Made by a program: the position numbers and the translations under genes
Part shown: positions 16,339-26,648 of the stretch, one piece after another
How the letters are laid out: every line of letters begins with the position of its first letter
How positions within the stretch are numbered: position 1 is the first letter of the stretch
The notes under the pieces: model-generated
The model's input: only the letters and a program-made list of their open reading frames with translations
The model's database searches: none
Told to the model about the DNA's origin: nothing
Source: a virus
Direction: 5' to 3' (one strand)
Length of the DNA: 64,000 nucleotides
IMG/VR virus record: IMGVR_UViG_3300033145_003080
Coordinates: 85,038 to 149,037 of that record

Positions 16339-19300
16339 ATGAGTTTTATGTATAAAGATTTTGACCTGAATGATGACGAAACGCCAAAGCCATGGGCTCC
16401 GCGTGAAACGCTGGCATTGGTTGACATTATTAATACACTAGTCGGTGATACGCTTACCGGTTTAAAAGAGGCTGGTGGACACAAACACAACAAGCTGTAC
16501 AGTTCTGTCGGAGTCGCTGGGGTAGAGATTGGGGCCGCTGGCGATACTAAGATATTGAACCTTACCGTTGCTGGAGTCGTAACAAATCTTGCAACCGGTG
16601 CTCTTGAAACTGTTCAACAAATCCCTATTGGTTATGGTGGAACGAATAGTGGTACTGCGCTGAATAATGATCGGGTTATTGTTAGTTCGGGTGGAGCTAT
16701 TGTTGAGAGCGTGCAAATAACAGTTGCAGAACTTGGGTTGCTTGATGGGATGACTTCTGTAGTTCTTGGTACTGCCAATAATGATAAATTGGTAAGTCAA
16801 GGATATGTTGATGATGCGGTCGGTGGCGGATGGTGGACCCGTGATTCCGGAAATGGCTATATACACCCTACCAATGTAAACGATATCCTTGGAATAGGAA
16901 CAGTAGAACCATTTCAAAATATCGGTACGACATCAGGAGATATCGATGCGAATAAGCTTGGTGCGCATATCAAATCGGTTAATGACCAGAGTTCTATTCT
17001 TGTAATTGAAGGCTGGCAAATTCCTGGTGGCTCCGGTGATGAAGAGGCTGCTGCGATAATACTTGCTGATAACGATGGTGATGCTGATGATAAAATGATC
17101 GCATTTCAAGTTGGTGGCGGAATAGCAAAGTTCAGCTCTCTACTTGATGATCAGGCTACAGAAGATTATTTGCAAAAAAATGTGGATGATATTCTTGTGA
17201 TAGATTTGGGTACTGGGCATATTGGTATTAAAGCTCCACCAGGAGATTGGCATTCTAAGGTTCAGAATGTTATTCAGTTTGATTCCACAGTGACTGATTG
17301 TGATGCTGCAATTTATCAGATGTTTAATGAATTTGGAATGGTAAATAATATTATTTATGATGCAACTGATGATCAATGGGAATGGTTGACTACCGGTCCT
17401 TTTGCCCATAAAATCAGCATTCTTGCTTCAGGAATTAATTTGCAAGCATACCAGTCTACTCATTCTGCGGGTGATGTTGTAGCTTGGAGTGAATCAAATT
17501 ATTTCACAGTAGATACGGGGTCGAGTATTGGTACTGTGGTGAACTTCTTTCAGAAGGATTATGATTTTAGTGTACATGCTGATGGGATCATTAATGCTTT
17601 TCATGTAGATGGTGCAACAGGAAATTGGGGATGGAGGAATATTCCTAATGCAGATTGGCAAACTACAGGAACTACATATCATGTAATTCAATTTCCAGAT
17701 TATGTTTCAGGAGAAGATATTTATACAGCAGCCCAGTACCATGTTAATACGGAATATGGATTTGTACAAAATGCTTATTATTCTGAAACTGATAGTAGAT
17801 GGAATTCTACTATAGATGGGGGAGGAGGCAAATCTGTCCTCAGGCATCGTTCCCTTGCAAATTCATGGCAGTGGGAAGTAGCACTGGCACCAACGAATGC
17901 AGGTGATGAAGTTGATTGGGACAGTATAGCTAACAGAATTTATTTCTCAACTTTAAAAGGACAAGGAATAGTTTTTAATTTCAATCAGTTAGATTTTAAT
18001 TTTATTATTGCGTCAATAGCCGATTTCAATTCTTTTGTAGTAGATGGAGCATCGGGTAATATAGGAATAAGAACAGTTCCTAATAGTGATTGGATTTCTA
18101 ATTTCAGGGTCATTGAATTTGAAAAAAGTGGAGGAGCTTACGGAGGTGCATTATATGAGGCTGGCTCACAATTTGGTTTAGTTTCAAATGCTTTTTATAG
18201 TCAAGCTGATAGTAGATGGAATTATAAAACAACAGGTAACTATGCACTTCGGTTCGAAGAAAAAGCCTCAAGTGTTAATTTTGCAGCAATAATGGGAGGA
18301 ACGGCGGGGGATGAAGTTCCTTGGGTAAACGCTAATACTTTTATAGTTGATGCTGCTTTGGGTACTATTGCTAATTTTACATCTAAAGATCATAATTTTA
18401 CTGTTCGTGCTCTTGGGATATCAAAAGCTTTTTATGTAGATGGAGCAAAAGGTAATATAGGAATTCATTATGAACCTGGTGATTGGCATTCTGACTGGGT
18501 ATCGCTCTCAATAGGAGACCCCGGAGCTAATCCTTTTAAATCTAGTTTGTACCAAAGTAAAATAGGAATGGAATGTGGATTAGTTAATTATGCAGGAATA
18601 TATGATGCAACTGATGATAGATGGGAAGCAACTGTAGATGGTACCGTTCCAGGAAAAATGATTTTAGGAGCTCAGTCATGGGGATGGTATATATCTGAAG
18701 CTACAGTAGATACTGGAGATCCTATTGTCTGGGAAGAAGTTATTAGATGTCAACAAGGATTGTTTTTAAATTATGCTAACGGCGCAACTCATGAAAGATT
18801 GTCAAATGATACAAGTGGTATGAATTTATCCTTGACTCATGTAAGACATGTAGGTGGACTTTTTAGTGGCGCAGAATTAGCAGGAGTGGCAAATGATGAT
18901 ATATTTACAATTTATGGAACGAGTAGGAACGATGCTGGAACTCCTGAGGTGATACATTATGGAGAATTTACATGTAAGATTAATAGCCCTACTGATGGTG
19001 CTGAATCTGGCAGTTATGCCATATCACTTTTTGATGATGGGGCATCAGAAGAACAAATGAGACTTGAAAAAAGTGATATGTATTTATTCAATGACAGGGA
19101 TGATGCTACTGGTTATGAAATTTTTATACGCAAATCAAGAGATGGAGGTGATATATCTACTGGTAATGATGATATAGGCGCCATAATATGGGAAGGAAGG
19201 CAGAGCTCATCATGGGTTGAGTTTGCTAAAATACTTGTCGCGGATGCTCCTGCATCTTCATCGGTTATGATTATATCACTGGATAGTGTAGATATTCTGA

Positions 19301-19500
19301 GTATGTCAAGTTCAACAATTAATATTCTTCAAGAAACTCATTTTGGTGCCGGTGAAGAAATTCATATTGATGGGGGGACAGGAGATATTTTTTGCCAGCG
19401 AGACGCTATAAAGGTTGGTGAGGACGAACATAATAGTAGCGATATGTTTTTAAGGTGTGATGGAACGACTGGAAAGATTTACGGTGAAGCACCACAATAA
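16339..19500 (+). CDS. Tail fibre-like protein with tandem ~140-aa repeats (1053 aa)
   Basis: ATG at 16339 is preferred because AAGGAG lies six bases upstream; a TTG six bases earlier is too close. The N-terminus (residues 1-170) has a collar-like start and GIGYGGTNSGTALNN-type phrases common in fibres. Residues ~290-850 hold four related modules of about 140 residues, each with a VDGA-GN-G strand, a DW segment, an EFG/EYG-x-V-x-N turn, a D(S/D)(R/Q)W strand and a G(D)EV-W strand. The C-terminal ~200 residues are beta-rich and different. It is likely a trimeric fibre or baseplate appendage that contacts the host. It has no visible chaperone or enzyme motif. Confidence 0.6.
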   Translation: MSFMYKDFDLNDDETPKPWAPRETLALVDIINTLVGDTLTGLKEAGGHKHNKLYSSVGVAGVEIGAAGDTKILNLTVAGVVTNLATGALETVQQIPIGYGGTNSGTALNNDRVIVSSGGAIVESVQITVAELGLLDGMTSVVLGTANNDKLVSQGYVDDAVGGGWWTRDSGNGYIHPTNVNDILGIGTVEPFQNIGTTSGDIDANKLGAHIKSVNDQSSILVIEGWQIPGGSGDEEAAAIILADNDGDADDKMIAFQVGGGIAKFSSLLDDQATEDYLQKNVDDILVIDLGTGHIGIKAPPGDWHSKVQNVIQFDSTVTDCDAAIYQMFNEFGMVNNIIYDATDDQWEWLTTGPFAHKISILASGINLQAYQSTHSAGDVVAWSESNYFTVDTGSSIGTVVNFFQKDYDFSVHADGIINAFHVDGATGNWGWRNIPNADWQTTGTTYHVIQFPDYVSGEDIYTAAQYHVNTEYGFVQNAYYSETDSRWNSTIDGGGGKSVLRHRSLANSWQWEVALAPTNAGDEVDWDSIANRIYFSTLKGQGIVFNFNQLDFNFIIASIADFNSFVVDGASGNIGIRTVPNSDWISNFRVIEFEKSGGAYGGALYEAGSQFGLVSNAFYSQADSRWNYKTTGNYALRFEEKASSVNFAAIMGGTAGDEVPWVNANTFIVDAALGTIANFTSKDHNFTVRALGISKAFYVDGAKGNIGIHYEPGDWHSDWVSLSIGDPGANPFKSSLYQSKIGMECGLVNYAGIYDATDDRWEATVDGTVPGKMILGAQSWGWYISEATVDTGDPIVWEEVIRCQQGLFLNYANGATHERLSNDTSGMNLSLTHVRHVGGLFSGAELAGVANDDIFTIYGTSRNDAGTPEVIHYGEFTCKINSPTDGAESGSYAISLFDDGASEEQMRLEKSDMYLFNDRDDATGYEIFIRKSRDGGDISTGNDDIGAIIWEGRQSSSWVEFAKILVADAPASSSVMIISLDSVDILSMSSSTINILQETHFGAGEEIHIDGGTGDIFCQRDAIKVGEDEHNSSDMFLRCDGTTGKIYGEAPQ

Positions 19501-19531
19501 TTTTTAATTAACAAAAAAAAGGGTGGCTCAT

Positions 19532-20059
19532 ATGTTAAAGAAAAATGTAAAGAAGCTCGATATTATTGAGCTTAAAACAGCGATTAATTTCGCTATCCAG
19601 ATTGACGAGAAGGAGGAATTCGATGCCGGTTTTAAATTTGCCCTTCTGATGAATGATGAGGCTCTTCAACCGATTGTTAAAAAGGTCCATGATATAGTGA
19701 GCAAAAAATCTCAGGCGCTCGTTGACGAGTATAAGGAATTGTACCAGAAATACAAACAGAGCCAATTGAAAGAAGATGGCAAAGATGGCGAGACGGAAGA
19801 TTTAATCGTACGCTATAAGATTGTTTTCGGACTATTAACGTTTGCTGTTCCTGACTTTGCGAATGCTCCTGACATGGAAGAGGAATATAACGACGCATAT
19901 GCTGAGTTAGAAAAGGTTCATGAAAAAGTAATTAAAGAGCTTGACACCCTTGTTAATGAAGCAATGAATATAAATCTCGAAGTTGTTCATGTTGATAAGG
20001 TTTCACGGCTTGTTGGTTATTCAGTAATGAAGCGCCTTAAGCTGATGCTCAAAAGCTAA
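19532..20059 (+). CDS. Small helical protein, unknown (175 aa)
   Basis: ATG at 19532 is chosen over an in-frame GTG at 19523, because the GGGTGG stretch then gives a normal spacing. The protein is helical and acidic (IDEKEEFDAGFKFALLMNDE, then ALVDEYKELYQKYKQS), without membrane segments. Its size, its helix layout and the neighbouring gene of similar style (20085) suggest two distant relatives; both vaguely recall the DUF1617-like small phage proteins. That link is weak. It lies between fibre-like genes, so an assembly or chaperone role is possible. Confidence 0.5.
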   Translation: MLKKNVKKLDIIELKTAINFAIQIDEKEEFDAGFKFALLMNDEALQPIVKKVHDIVSKKSQALVDEYKELYQKYKQSQLKEDGKDGETEDLIVRYKIVFGLLTFAVPDFANAPDMEEEYNDAYAELEKVHEKVIKELDTLVNEAMNINLEVVHVDKVSRLVGYSVMKRLKLMLKS

Positions 20060-20084
20060 TATTTAATAAATAGAAGGGGGTTTA

Positions 20085-20603
20085 GTGCATACGACTAAAG
20101 CTGTACGGCTTTACAACGAGATTTGTGTTCTCCAGGGTATTAAAAAAACACTCTGGGAATTCAATCATATGATGATTGAGATCAAAAAAGTCATCAGGCC
20201 TATAATAGACAACTATAGCGAAGAACTCGAAAGGCTTCAGGAAAAGATAGCAATCCTTAGAGTTGAATACTGCAAAAAAGATGACAAAGGAAAGGCGGTT
20301 ATAGCACGCCGTTATAGCAGGGATGAAGATGGAGGGCTTATTATCACCGAAGAACAATATGTTGGCCTTGTCAGGGGTGAGCAGCCTGAATTTGATGCAA
20401 AGTTAAAAAGCTTGAACGAAGCAATAAAAAGTCTTGGAAACGCTGACGTTAAACACAACAACAAAGAGAAGTCAATTGAAGAAAGGCTTGCAGAAATTAA
20501 GCCAATAAAACGTAGTAAGGTACCAACAGATTGGAATGGGTTACGTGAAGAAATCTTTTGGGACTTTATTGAAGAAAATAGAAAAAAAGAAGCCACGAAA
20601 TAA
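20085..20603 (+). CDS. Small helical protein, unknown (172 aa), possible paralogue
   Basis: Starts at GTG with an AAGGGGG site. Helical and charged (FNHMMIEIKKVIRPIIDNYS, then SEELERLQEKIAILRVEY). It contains the phrase VPTDWNGLREEIFWDF near the C-terminus. In layout it resembles the preceding 175-residue protein: an N-terminal helix pair, a central Lys/Glu coil, then a short C-terminal helix. No enzymatic motif is seen. It may be a fibre assembly factor; this is from position only. Confidence 0.5.
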   Translation: MHTTKAVRLYNEICVLQGIKKTLWEFNHMMIEIKKVIRPIIDNYSEELERLQEKIAILRVEYCKKDDKGKAVIARRYSRDEDGGLIITEEQYVGLVRGEQPEFDAKLKSLNEAIKSLGNADVKHNNKEKSIEERLAEIKPIKRSKVPTDWNGLREEIFWDFIEENRKKEATK

Positions 20604-20622
20604 TAAAATGTAGGATAAATGC

Positions 20623-21315
20623 ATGGCCCAATTCGGAAATAATTATGACTACGGCCAATCCCCTTATTACAAGGACGAAGACGGCCCGTTTACACCGGGC
20701 GATTACTATTTCGATTTTGATCGAGTAGCAATAGGCATAGGATCGGCGAGCGATCCGTGCAATTGTGAGCAGTTCGTTAATTATTTCGATCCTGCTGACG
20801 GAACTCCGTGTAATTTAGCACCGACATTCGGTGATATATTAAACGTAAAAGGCGTAGCTAAATTAATTAGCAGAACGCACCTCATTAATATAAACAATAC
20901 CATAGAAGGATTAGTTACGATCAGACCATGGAGCTTGACTCAGCATGGTGTCTGGTTTATAGAAACTCGTGACCTTGATTCGAGTTCGATAACATTCATT
21001 AAGAATGAATCTGATAATTATATTAATAATTTGGTGGTGGAGGGTTTTGGGTTGTTACAAAACAACCCAGGCCTTGCCACCATTAAAATGACTGATATTG
21101 CATATAGTGGAGCGGGCCCGGTTATATCTATGAAAAATTGTATGATATATTGCCGGGATGGGAATGTAGACCTGGCGGCGAATGCCAATTGTGCTAGTAA
21201 ATATTATGGCTATTCTATTTGGGCCAACGAAGTTGATTTCGGTTCGGTAACTGGAAATCTTTTATATTTGGATGATGGTTCAATCAAAGCAAACCTTTTA
21301 ATTGATGCGGCATAA
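20623..21315 (+). CDS. Beta-rich appendage protein (230 aa)
   Basis: The start region is Tyr/Gly/Asp-rich (NNYDYGQSPYYKDEDGPFTP), then a beta-helix-like run with regular hydrophobic strands and Asn/Gly turns (RTHLININNTIEGLVTIRPW, then ATIKMTDIAYSGAGPVISMK). This pattern fits a short right-handed parallel beta helix, as in fibre-associated proteins. It ends three bases before the next gene. No catalytic residues typical of pectate lyase are apparent. Unknown function, likely virion. Confidence 0.45.
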   Translation: MAQFGNNYDYGQSPYYKDEDGPFTPGDYYFDFDRVAIGIGSASDPCNCEQFVNYFDPADGTPCNLAPTFGDILNVKGVAKLISRTHLININNTIEGLVTIRPWSLTQHGVWFIETRDLDSSSITFIKNESDNYINNLVVEGFGLLQNNPGLATIKMTDIAYSGAGPVISMKNCMIYCRDGNVDLAANANCASKYYGYSIWANEVDFGSVTGNLLYLDDGSIKANLLIDAA

Positions 21316-21317
21316 TT

Positions 21318-23963
21318 GTGACAATTGTAATTAATAATCTCGAAACGAATAGGCCTGCGTCTGATCTCGATAATGCCACTGTAGTAAACAGTACATTTGA
21401 GGCAGAGGCTCCAGATAATGTTCCGGAACCTTTTTATGCTACTGAATACAATAAATTCAATTTTGTATATGATGATTTTGGGTTTGTAAATCCAAGTCGT
21501 GGATCGTCATACCAATCAGCAAATGGGTATTCGACTGGAATAGGCGGCGCCTCAAGATATGGCGTAGGTGCTTTTTACTTTTTCATACCAGTGCCAAATC
21601 CTGTAGTAGCACCTCGCCAACCAGTCATTTTGTGTGAAGAGCCGGAGACGCCAAGGCGGGTATTTTGGGATTACCTTTCTACATTTTGGAACTATCTTGA
21701 TACTACTGACAGGGAGTCCTTTGAAGAATTCTGGCATGGATTATGCCAAGCTGGTAATGATTTGATTAAAAGGGCTCAGCGACTGTTCGAGGCGACTGCT
21801 CCAGAGAATGCAAGAACGTGTGTACTCGAAGATTATTATGATATTCTAATAGGACCATTGCATTCAAAGCCAATAGGCCTTGATCCATCTATAAAATCAC
21901 CAAATTATACCATCAAACCTATTGAAGTAAAACTTTTCGAACCAACTTACGATGTAAATAGTAATCCGGTGTATCGTGACATGTTCCAGATTTCGGCAAT
22001 TGATTATTACAGAGTTCGCAATGCTGGCCTCAACAATTACGTTGTTGTAAAGATAAAAAAAGAAGGCGTTTCAGACAGGTATTTTAAAGTACACAATCTT
22101 TTTTCTTCAGAAGAAAAAACAGATAGATCGGCATTTGCTGAAATTACTGAAGATATTAATTTCGAAGAAAACCCTGATGTGGGTAGAATAGGAATAAAGG
22201 CAAAAGATCATACTGAAGATGTGTCTGAATATGACGTTCTTGTTACAGCAGACGATGGGAGTGGAACCAGTGTAACATGGACTGCTGACAGCATTCATAT
22301 CAAAGTCGACAGGACTGCGGCAGAAACTATCGACCAAATACTTGTCATAGTGAATGCGGGTCCTGCTGCATGGGCTGTTGTTACGAACAGGTCTCCAAAA
22401 GGAACAACTGATTTTCCAATTACATCAGAATCGGGCACAATGCCTGATGATGCTATTAAATTTAAAGATCTTCCAAATTATATTTACAGAGAAGAGGGTG
22501 AAGGTAGATATTATCCACCAGAAGGAAAGAAATGGGAATGGTTTGAAGGATATTCATCATCCGATGGTGATGTTGGGGATTCTGCGCTTGGCGAGTGGGT
22601 TGATTCATTTTCGGCATTTAATTATATGATAGAGATTGAGGGGGATTTATCATATATAGATGAAAAGTCATTTACAATCTATTTTACTACTGGAAGAACA
22701 TATGATGTATTAAGCCATATAGACATGCTTCCATCTCTTCAGAATTTTATTGATGAGCGGTTGGGGGTACCTTTTTATGTTGACCAGGATTATCGATTTT
22801 ACAACAATACTGTAGAATTTTTTAACGATATATTTGCTAATGGGCAGGCCATCCCTGATACCTATTTATACTGTCCGGAAGCGCATGCTATTGAACATAT
22901 GCTTTTTGAAATATATGGTACAGTCGTGAATACTCCAAGATGGCAGGACTATAATTACAAAAACATATCTGGAAAAGCCGGAATTAACTCTCTTATGAAG
23001 TCATTACAAAATTCCAGCAACAGAGAAGATTATGAAAGAGCTTTGAATGTTTATTACGGCCTGCCCGTATCTCCGGAAAGGGCTGATGTTCTTGGTCTAT
23101 ATGAATCATATGGATACAAAGTAATAGGCCTTGCTGGTAATGATGTTACTTTGGAATTGCCTGAAAACGAAGAGCTTCATCCATTTATTCAGTCAGGTGG
23201 AAGGTTTCTTGTTGAAGGAAAAACAGAAATAAAAATATCAATAGTTGTTGACAGGCCAAATGGAATTATAACTCTTGAAGACGCTTCGTCAATAGGTATA
23301 AATGATATACTTTATGTTAAACTCAATAATCGATTCTTTGTTAAGAATTTTTATGCTGAAAATATTTCAACATCCACACCGGGGTATATTGATGTATATA
23401 TTCCGGAGGGGGCAGGGGCTATTCAACATGCAATCGATGTTGTGCAGACGCTTTCAGAAGGGGAGCGATATCCTGAAATACTTATATATGGAACTGAGAA
23501 GCTTGGGTGGAATTACAATGGAATATACCATGTAACCCAGGCTGATGAGGCCGGTGGGACAGTTAGGCTTACTGTTTATGAAAGAAACGATGCAGATGAT
23601 ACTGTTTACAATGATTTTATAGGAGAAACTACAGAGAGCGTGAGGGCTGGATTTGCCCATTTTTCATGGCCCACTCACAAATTTCTCTATTTATATCTTG
23701 CTACACAAAAGTACTTTAAAGCGTATCTTGATTCGCCAATCGATACCATTTATGACGCAGGGGATATTTTAAATAAGTATGAAATTGTTGCGCGGAATGT
23801 ATCAGTGGCAGATAAAACTATTTTCCCGGGCTGGGCACATTTTGATCATTTTAGAAGATACAATGGAATAAATCTTGAATCTGATATTTTAGAAATTACA
23901 TATATTGTTCCCGATGCGACTTTCGGTAAATATTTTCCGAGTGCGTGCGCGAGCCTCTTATAG
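21318..23963 (+). CDS. Baseplate/tail structural protein (881 aa)
   Basis: Starts at GTG two bases after the previous stop, so it is probably translationally coupled. A helical N-terminal part (VFWDYLSTFWNYLDTTDRES, then FEEFWHGLCQAGNDLIKRAQ) resembles the F-W-x-x-L-F-x-D segment seen near the start of many baseplate-associated proteins of contractile phages. A central part is beta-rich. At ~520-600 there is a second helical block (YGTVVNTPRWQDYNYKNISG, then YERALNVYYGLPVSPERADV). The combination suggests a wedge or gp7-like linker between baseplate and fibres. This is inference from motif memory. Confidence 0.5.
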   Translation: MTIVINNLETNRPASDLDNATVVNSTFEAEAPDNVPEPFYATEYNKFNFVYDDFGFVNPSRGSSYQSANGYSTGIGGASRYGVGAFYFFIPVPNPVVAPRQPVILCEEPETPRRVFWDYLSTFWNYLDTTDRESFEEFWHGLCQAGNDLIKRAQRLFEATAPENARTCVLEDYYDILIGPLHSKPIGLDPSIKSPNYTIKPIEVKLFEPTYDVNSNPVYRDMFQISAIDYYRVRNAGLNNYVVVKIKKEGVSDRYFKVHNLFSSEEKTDRSAFAEITEDINFEENPDVGRIGIKAKDHTEDVSEYDVLVTADDGSGTSVTWTADSIHIKVDRTAAETIDQILVIVNAGPAAWAVVTNRSPKGTTDFPITSESGTMPDDAIKFKDLPNYIYREEGEGRYYPPEGKKWEWFEGYSSSDGDVGDSALGEWVDSFSAFNYMIEIEGDLSYIDEKSFTIYFTTGRTYDVLSHIDMLPSLQNFIDERLGVPFYVDQDYRFYNNTVEFFNDIFANGQAIPDTYLYCPEAHAIEHMLFEIYGTVVNTPRWQDYNYKNISGKAGINSLMKSLQNSSNREDYERALNVYYGLPVSPERADVLGLYESYGYKVIGLAGNDVTLELPENEELHPFIQSGGRFLVEGKTEIKISIVVDRPNGIITLEDASSIGINDILYVKLNNRFFVKNFYAENISTSTPGYIDVYIPEGAGAIQHAIDVVQTLSEGERYPEILIYGTEKLGWNYNGIYHVTQADEAGGTVRLTVYERNDADDTVYNDFIGETTESVRAGFAHFSWPTHKFLYLYLATQKYFKAYLDSPIDTIYDAGDILNKYEIVARNVSVADKTIFPGWAHFDHFRRYNGINLESDILEITYIVPDATFGKYFPSACASLL

Positions 23964-23991
23964 TATATTAAAGTTAATAAAGGATTTCAAC

Positions 23992-24393
23992 ATGCAGGTA
24001 ATATTATCAGTAAGACAAGAGCAGCTTGATGTTATTAAAACGGCTATTGAGGCTGGTTCTATGGTAATAGTATTTAAAGAAGGTGCTACTGTACTTGCTG
24101 AAATGCAATTTAAAGAATTAATAGATATTGCTGGTGATGCGAAATACGTATTTAAAGCTTTTGATGATACAACATCTTTAAAAGCGACTGTGATACAAAG
24201 CGGTAGAGTTGAAGAATTTTCAATCGATGGCGAAGAGCCACCTGGAGGCGGTCCGGTTGTTGGCATTTTAACAGGAAGTGTTGGCGCATTGAACTCCAAT
24301 TCTGATATAAGATTTAACAGAAGGGATTGGAGCGAAACCGGCGTTGTTACACTAAACAATTTGACACTTATATTATTACAAGGTCAAACGTAG
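23992..24393 (+). CDS. Small beta-rich protein (133 aa)
   Basis: ATG at 23992 follows AAAGGATTTCAAC. An in-frame start further upstream would lie inside the preceding gene and is not supported. The N-terminal half is a helix-strand repeat (VRQEQLDVIKTAIEAGSMVI). A Pro/Gly hinge (EEPPGGGPVVG) at ~83-93 separates it from a short beta segment. The hinge resembles those linking an attachment domain to a fibre shaft, so it may be a small fibre adaptor. Function unknown. Confidence 0.45.
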   Translation: MQVILSVRQEQLDVIKTAIEAGSMVIVFKEGATVLAEMQFKELIDIAGDAKYVFKAFDDTTSLKATVIQSGRVEEFSIDGEEPPGGGPVVGILTGSVGALNSNSDIRFNRRDWSETGVVTLNNLTLILLQGQT

Positions 24394-24403
24394 GGGTATT
24401 TAT

Positions 24404-26071
24404 ATGAATACTTTTGTTGTGAGAGACATTCTTGATAAGTCGATATCTGGTGATAAAATATTTGGTGGTGAGATAGATTGGGTTGATGGTCTTTATACTG
24501 ACCATTTTGCAGTTCCTCACGATGCTGGCGCCGGCGGCACCGGATCGATAGATGGGAGTGCATTTACAATAGGTATAACTGACAGGATAGCGTTGGTTGA
24601 TTCTTCTGTTGTTTTGGGTGGAAGCATTGGCGTATGGGCCAGCGATTTTAGCGGCTATGCTGCTCAATTAATTCCAACAGCAACACAATATGGAACTTTA
24701 TATCTTAATGATACAACTGGTCCAATTGTTCAATTAACAGCCAACCAATCTAATTACAGTTATCATTTACCAAAATTGATCATTGGCGCTACAACACCCA
24801 AGCAGTCTTGGTATAAATTTGAAGTTCATGGATCGTCATATCTTAATATTTTAGATTCCATAATGGCAAATTTTACAAATGCATACGCTGACAATTTTTA
24901 CTTTCTTGACCACCTTGCGTCATGGGCCCCTATTACGTATTATACTCAATTGATAGATTATCTTGCAACAAATACTCTTGCTGGTGGCATTGGTCCGCTT
25001 CTGGTTGATTCGCTTCAGGAAGCAGCTGATAATATCACAGGCTGGCAAATGTCACAGATTGCAAACATAAATGATCTAATTACAACTAGCGATTGGTACC
25101 ATCTTTCAGAGATGGATCAGCTCGTTTCCATTGGGTCTAGTGTTGTTTTTGGGACTATTGATGGTTCTGACATTACTGCGACTGGTGACATCGATGGTGG
25201 CACTGTTACAGGTGATAAGGTAATTGAGGATGGCACGGGATTAATATTAGTAAGTACAATGCATGGTGATATACACGGTCTTCATTTAGATTGGCTTTAT
25301 CCTCCCCAAACGGCAACTGCAACAAGGATAGTAGTAGAAGAAGGTACATGCTTAAATAGTTCGAAAGCTGATAGAATAACGCTGGCATCAAATATGACTA
25401 AAAGAATTGATTTGGCCTGGGCTGCTGGAACAGATAATGGCGGAATGCCGTCACCGCTTACTGTACAACCGTCAACGGATTATTGGGTATTTGTTATATG
25501 GAATGGCAGTTCGGCCGACGTCGGTTTTGATACCTCTGCAAGTGCTGCTAACTTATTATCAGATTCGGGATATACACAATACCGAACGCTTGGAAGAGTA
25601 CATACTGATACAACAAGTAAAATCGACCTGTTTGAAGATATCACTATGTATTGTTCGGCTTACAGGTCAGTTAGATCTGGATTCAAATTGAATGTAAGTA
25701 ATAGTTATGTCAGCGTCCCTTTTGATGTTTATGGCGGGGCAGAAAGACTTGGAAGAACAATACAGTGTTGGATTTCAGACGGAACTGGTAACTCAAATTC
25801 TACTGATCTTGAATATGCGTTTTACCCTAACGCCAGACCGACTTCTTTAAACACAGATTCTCCAACGGTCGCTGCTTGTAATTTTTTAAATGGAGCGGCT
25901 TCTCCATTATTATTACCAGGTGAGATACGATTAATGGCGCTTAGCGATGTGTTTGAGTGTCTAGTTTTTGATGGTTCTAGGATTCATGATGATGGATTTG
26001 TAAATGGAGCATCACTTAAGGGCATACAGCAACCAATTGCTTTTACTTTTAATATTTTTAAAGCTACATAA
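24404..26071 (+). CDS. Fibre-like protein (555 aa)
   Basis: An AGGGGT site precedes ATG at 24404. The N-terminal 130 residues contain Gly/Ser/Thr-rich strands (SIDGSAFTIGITDRIALVDS), the centre has a helical segment (FLDHLASWAPITYYTQLIDY), and ~245-275 holds the fibre-like phrase GTIDGSDITATGDIDGGTVT. The C-terminal ~250 residues form a beta-rich head (PSTDYWVFVIWNGSSADVGF). This fits a fibre or fibre-tip protein, possibly with a carbohydrate-binding head. No family was recognised. Confidence 0.5.
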   Translation: MNTFVVRDILDKSISGDKIFGGEIDWVDGLYTDHFAVPHDAGAGGTGSIDGSAFTIGITDRIALVDSSVVLGGSIGVWASDFSGYAAQLIPTATQYGTLYLNDTTGPIVQLTANQSNYSYHLPKLIIGATTPKQSWYKFEVHGSSYLNILDSIMANFTNAYADNFYFLDHLASWAPITYYTQLIDYLATNTLAGGIGPLLVDSLQEAADNITGWQMSQIANINDLITTSDWYHLSEMDQLVSIGSSVVFGTIDGSDITATGDIDGGTVTGDKVIEDGTGLILVSTMHGDIHGLHLDWLYPPQTATATRIVVEEGTCLNSSKADRITLASNMTKRIDLAWAAGTDNGGMPSPLTVQPSTDYWVFVIWNGSSADVGFDTSASAANLLSDSGYTQYRTLGRVHTDTTSKIDLFEDITMYCSAYRSVRSGFKLNVSNSYVSVPFDVYGGAERLGRTIQCWISDGTGNSNSTDLEYAFYPNARPTSLNTDSPTVAACNFLNGAASPLLLPGEIRLMALSDVFECLVFDGSRIHDDGFVNGASLKGIQQPIAFTFNIFKAT

Positions 26072-26080
26072 GGAGATTTT

Positions 26081-26638
26081 ATGAAACATGCTCAAGTAAT
26101 AAATCTTGATGAAGATAGCGTTATGGCCTTTATAGGTAATGACGTTATTGAAGATGGTACGCAAATACCAATACATACACTTCCGGTAACAACACTCTTG
26201 GTTGATATGAAACTGTGGGATTTAATAAGCAATGCGCCAATAGTAGTTGAAGGTCTTACAATGCTATATGATTCTGATTCTGGATATTGGCTACTTGACA
26301 TTGATGATGTAGAGGGTGTTTTGGATGATCGGCATAAGTATGTCGGCACAATTTATGCAAACACTGCTGAATCTGAGGATCTAAAATCATTTCAGATTAC
26401 TGAATTTGCTGTAGATAATGAATCTCTTGATGCAATATTGATGAGAATGTCATACGAAATAGTAATAGATGGTGGCCAGGCATGGTTTTTTTGGTACGCG
26501 GATGGTCACCATGGAGACGAGGCATACAGAAGATTTGCAGCCCCAGCGTATGAAGGGGGTGTTGGAACAACTTATGCAACTGATCCGAGCCGTGTGACTC
26601 ATAGGGGTGCTATAGAAGCATATTACGCTGGTCCATAA
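26081..26638 (+). CDS. Small structural protein (185 aa), unknown
   Basis: A strong AAGGAG site precedes ATG. The protein is acidic and beta-rich (VIEDGTQIPIHTLPVTTLLV, then YDSDSGYWLLDIDDVEGVLD). The C-terminus has an aromatic/His segment (WFFWYADGHHGDEAYRRF). There is no membrane segment. It sits between a fibre-like protein and the small gene before the giant fibre, so it may be a fibre partner or cap. No family recognised. Confidence 0.45.
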   Translation: MKHAQVINLDEDSVMAFIGNDVIEDGTQIPIHTLPVTTLLVDMKLWDLISNAPIVVEGLTMLYDSDSGYWLLDIDDVEGVLDDRHKYVGTIYANTAESEDLKSFQITEFAVDNESLDAILMRMSYEIVIDGGQAWFFWYADGHHGDEAYRRFAAPAYEGGVGTTYATDPSRVTHRGAIEAYYAGP

Positions 26639-26648
26639 TCAACTAATT

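Noticed and set aside
19532-20603. A frameshifted tail-assembly chaperone pair
   Set aside because: The two small genes have separate starts, ribosome sites and a 25-base gap, and no slippery site or tape-measure gene follows.
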